The notes below the pieces were generated by a model that worked only from the letters and a program-made list of their open reading frames with translations, did no database searches and was not told where the DNA came from. Below, in pieces: positions 61,601 to 64,000 of a DNA stretch of 64,000 bases. The DNA lies in NCBI GenBank assembly GCA_037349105.1, contig JAYJMM010000032.1:2384501-2448500 (forward strand). Reading direction: 5' to 3'. A program made the position numbers and the translations under genes. The DNA comes from Limnomonas spitsbergensis (Eukaryota; Chlorophyta; Chlorophyceae; Chlamydomonadales). Position 1 is the first letter of the stretch. Every line of letters begins with the position of its first letter.

Positions 61601-61702
61601 CCGCCCGGTCTGCCTCTGCATGTGCTTGCGGTGTAGCGGGTTGTCGTCGGAGGGCCAGCGCCCTAGCCCCCGGCATCTGGCACTCCAGGTACGGAACGCG
61701 TG
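55631..61702 (-). CDS. Unidentified gene, seven internal exons (5' end beyond window, 3' end unresolved)
   Basis: Exons on minus: 61702-61386, 60993-60786, 60578-60529, 59876-59298, 58386-58235, 57317-56876, 56449-55631. Phases fit across all six introns (2567 nt). The first donor is GC rather than GT (AAG|GCAAGT). The product has no domain I can name. Notable parts are a basic N-terminal segment (GRPYIPGEELARLRLIRTAS) with poly-Ala, then a compact hydrophobic/aromatic stretch (SLLVLNLGPMWWRRFALLP). A helical region follows with STHPQLSLTLRMLASYITTK and CFEESLALFEQAQAILERRY, then further Leu-rich helices (LEEQLSVLRRCHSDMDVSEL). It ends in a Ser/Pro/Gly/Gln-rich low-complexity part. It may be a scaffold or regulatory subunit. 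The exons were chosen on splice consensus, codon phase and biased composition, so individual edges (especially 60529-60578 and 56449) could be wrong. Confidence 0.55.
57330..57695 (-). repeat. About 60-bp array beside an exon acceptor
   Basis: Six units of GATGGGCGAGGGCAAGGCTC plus AGGCATGTAAGAGCGTCAAA plus AGCAGCAGAGGCGGGGGGG start about 20 bp from the acceptor of the exon ending at 57317. The innermost units are the most diverged, so the array grew away from the exon. Confidence 0.85.
58386..58575 (-). repeat. Copies of an exon start with its acceptor
   Basis: The genuine exon start (58386, minus) encodes HRLVIAMAAEDGQ after CATCCAAACAG. A copy at about 58450-58530 encodes RRQLVIAMATVDSQVIV after CATTTAAACAG, and a third fragment lies near 58545-58575. 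The duplication spans the acceptor. Confidence 0.8.
58765..59060. repeat. About 38-bp array with core GCATTTAAGGTGTGATTTCA
   Basis: Seven head-to-tail units (plus 'aacgctttctcctcct'), followed by progressively decayed versions to about 59250 ('gcattacaggtataccttca'). In an intron of the right-hand gene, next to the donor of the exon ending at 59298, whose donor is 'cagGTGAGG'. The decayed end nearest the exon suggests the same origin. Confidence 0.85.
59900..60415. repeat. 27-bp array GGGTTGAGGGTTTTGCATAG
   Basis: About 18 units of 'agggttcagggttgagggttttgcata' with telomere-like words (GGGTTTAGGG) scattered inside. It lies immediately upstream, in transcript order, of the exon starting at 59876. 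It is not a telomere because the units are long, variable and interstitial. Confidence 0.9.
61085..61360. repeat. About 46-bp array CAGCAGCTGTTCAAACTGATGT…
   Basis: Five to six units of 'ttcaaactgcacgaccatca', 'gcatccagcagctgttcaaa', 'ctgatg', with sub-repeats 'gttcaaactgat'. In the intron with the GC donor, between exons 61702-61386 and 60993-60786. Confidence 0.9.
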
Positions 61703-61814
61703 CTGATGAGGTCCAGGGAATAAACAGGATAAATGGGGCCAGAGAAAGGTCAGGCAGGTCAAGAGAGGTGCACGCAGAGTGTAAGGGTGACATCCATGCA
61801 GGGAATGTTTCTGT

Positions 61815-64000
61815 TACTGCAACGTGGCCACACAGCCAGTGAATGCACCCCTTGTCCTCGTCAGCATCTGCCCCCCCCCCCCCCGTGGCCACACGGCCAG
61901 TGAATGCACCCCTTGTCCTCGTCAGCATCTGCCCCCCCCCCCCCCCGTGGCCACACGGCCAGTGAATGCACCCCTTGTCCTCGTCAGCATCTGCCCCCCC
62001 CCCCCCAGTGGCCACACGGCCAGTGAATGCACCCCTTGTCCTCGTCAGCATCTGCCACCCCCCCCCCCGTGGCCACACGGCCAGTGAATGCACCCCTTGT
62101 CCTCGTCAGCATCTGCCCCCCCCCCCCCCGTGGCCACACGGCCAGTGAATGCACCCCTTGTCCTCGTCAGCATCTGCCCCCCCCCCCACCGTGGCCACAC
62201 GGCCAGTGAATGCACCCCTTGTCCTCGTCAGCATCTGCCCCCCCCCCCACCGTGGCCACACGGCCAGTGAATGCACCCCTTGTCCTCGTCAGCATCTGCC
62301 ACCCCCCCCCCCCGTGGCCACACGGCCAGTGAATGCACCCCTTGTCCTCGTCAGCATCTGCCCCCCCCCCCCCCGTGGCCACACGGCCAGTGAATGCACC
62401 CCTTGTCCTCGTCAGCATCTGCCCCCCCCCCGTGGCCACACAGCCAGTGAATGCACCCCTTGTCCTCGTCAGCATCTGCCCCCCCCCCGTGGCCACACAG
62501 CCAGTGAATGCACCCCTTGTCCTCGTCAGCATCTGCCCCCCCCCCGTGGCCACACGGCCAGTGAATGCACCCCTTGTCCTCGTCAGCATCTGCCCCCCCC
62601 CCCCCCGTGGCCACACGGCCAGTGAATGCACCCCTTGTCCTCGTCAGCATCTGCCCCCCCCCCCCCCCGTGGCCACACGGCCAGTGAATGCACCCCTTGT
62701 CCTCGTCAGCATCTGCCACCCCCCCGTGGCCACACAGCCAGTGAATGCACCCCTTGTCCTCGTCAGCATCTGCCCCCCCCCCGTGGCCACACGGCCAGTG
62801 AATGCACCCCTTGTCCTCGTCAGCATCTGCCCCCCCCCCCCCCGTGGCCACACGGCCAGTGAATGCACCCCTTGTCCTCGTCAGCATCTGCCCCCCCCCC
62901 CCCCGTGGCCACACGGCCAGTGAATGCACCCCTTGTCCTCGTCAGCATCTGCCACCCCCCCCCCCCGTGGCCACACGGCCAGTGAATGCACCCCTTGTCC
63001 TCGTCAGCATCTGCCACCCCCCCCCCCCGTGGCCACACGGCCAGTGAATGCACCCCTTGTCCTCGTCAGCATCTCCCCCCCCCCCCCCCGTGGCCACACG
63101 GCCAGTGAATGCACCCCTTGTCCTCGTCAGCATCTGCCCCCCCCCCCCCCCCCGTGGCCACACAGCCAGTGAATGCACCCCTTGTCCTCGTCAGCATCTG
63201 CCCCCCCCCCGTGGCCACACGGCCAGTGAATGCACCCCTTGTCCTCGTCAGCATCTGCCCCCCCCCCGTGGCCACACGGCCAGTGAATGCACCCCTTGTC
63301 CTCGTCAGCATCTGCCCCCCCCCCGTGGCCACACGGCCAGTGAATGCACCCCTTGTCCTCGTCAGCATCTGCCCCCCCCCCCCCCCGTGGCCACACGGCC
63401 AGTGAATGCACCCCTTGTCCTCGTCAGCATCTGCCACCCCCCCCCCCCGTGGCCACACAGCCAGTGAATGCACCCCTTGTCCTCGTCAGCATCTGCCCCC
63501 CCCCCCCCCGTGGCCACACGGCCAGTGAATGCACCCCTTGTCCTCGTCAGCATCTGCCCCCCCCCCCCCCCGTGGCCACACGGCCAGTGAATGCACCCCT
63601 TGTCCTCGTCAGCATCTGCCACCCCCCCCCCCCGTGGCCACACAGCCAGTGAATGCACCCCTTGTCCTCGTCAGCATCTGCCCCCCCCCCGTGGCCACAC
63701 GGCCAGTGAATGCACCCCTTGTCCTCGTCAGCATCTGCCCCCCCCCCGTGGCCACACGGCCAGTGAATGCACCCCTTGTCCTCGTCAGCATCTGCCCCCC
63801 CCCCCCCCCGTGGCCACACGGCCAGTGAATGCACCCCTTGTCCTCGTCAGCATCTGCCCCCCCCCCGTGGCCACACGGCCAGTGAATGCACCCCTTGTCC
63901 TCGTCAGCATCTGCCCCCCCCCCCCCGTGGCCACACGGCCAGTGAATGCACCCCTTGTCCTCGTCAGCATCTGCCCCCCCCCCCCCCCGCGGCCACACGG
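61815..64000. repeat. About 60-bp poly-C minisatellite running off the window (about 36 units)
   Basis: The unit is GTGGCCACACGGCCAGTGAA plus TGCACCCCTTGTCCTCGTCA plus GCATCTGC and 7-18 C. Units are near-identical apart from C-run length, CGG/CAG and an A after GC. It lies in the intron upstream of the exon starting at 61702, so the transcript would carry long G runs. The six-frame frames of 60-196 codons are artefacts. Confidence 0.96.

Noticed and set aside
61815..64000. Many 60-196 codon frames in the poly-C array
   Set aside because: Repeat artefacts with no start context, splice support or domain.

Overview
This is nuclear DNA of a photosynthetic eukaryote, most likely a green alga with large, repeat-filled introns. 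A pyramimonadalean prasinophyte such as Cymbomonas would fit, but that is only an impression. The evidence is a nuclear gene for plastid ribosomal protein S1 with an N-terminal targeting sequence, many short exons with GT-AG introns, telomere-like TTTAGGG-type words inside introns, and hAT-like, LINE-like and SINE-like debris. No sign of a bacterial or viral genome was seen.

Layout. (1) 622-3065, plus strand: the last two exons of an unidentified gene, with a broken hAT transposase in the intron. (2) 23623-4317, minus strand: a 15-exon gene whose model reads through in phase to a 1204-residue protein. It has a basic N-terminus, a SAP domain, long low-complexity linkers and a C-terminal RNase Z-like metallo-beta-lactamase fold in which nearly every metal ligand is replaced. 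(3) 24255-30336, plus strand: a complete 8-exon DHHC-type palmitoyltransferase of 314 residues with a DHYC core. It is divergent from gene 2 across a 631-bp shared upstream region. (4) 30337-35478: SINE-like repeats and a frameshifted, mobile-element-like zinc-finger gene on the minus strand. (5) 35479-40382, plus strand: a complete 8-exon secreted haem peroxidase with a glycine-rich tail and a TATA box. (6) 40383-43965: repeats and a lone LINE-type ORF1 on the minus strand. (7) 43966-52345, plus strand: a complete 7-exon plastid ribosomal protein S1 gene, with a 5.1-kb intron that is mostly a 33-bp tandem array. (8) 52346-55630: intergenic repeats. (9) 61702-55631, minus strand: seven phase-consistent internal exons of an unidentified gene whose 5' part lies beyond the window, behind a poly-C minisatellite that runs off the end.

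Main observation. Many of the intron arrays are not random satellites. They are degenerate tandem copies of the neighbouring exon end together with its splice donor or acceptor. This is seen in at least four independent genes and in most introns of gene 2. The genome appears to grow introns by repeated local duplication across exon-intron junctions, leaving rows of decoy splice sites. The second headline is the SAP plus RNase Z-like pseudoenzyme. All gene models were assembled by hand from splice consensus, reading phase and family resemblance, and none has been tested against transcripts.
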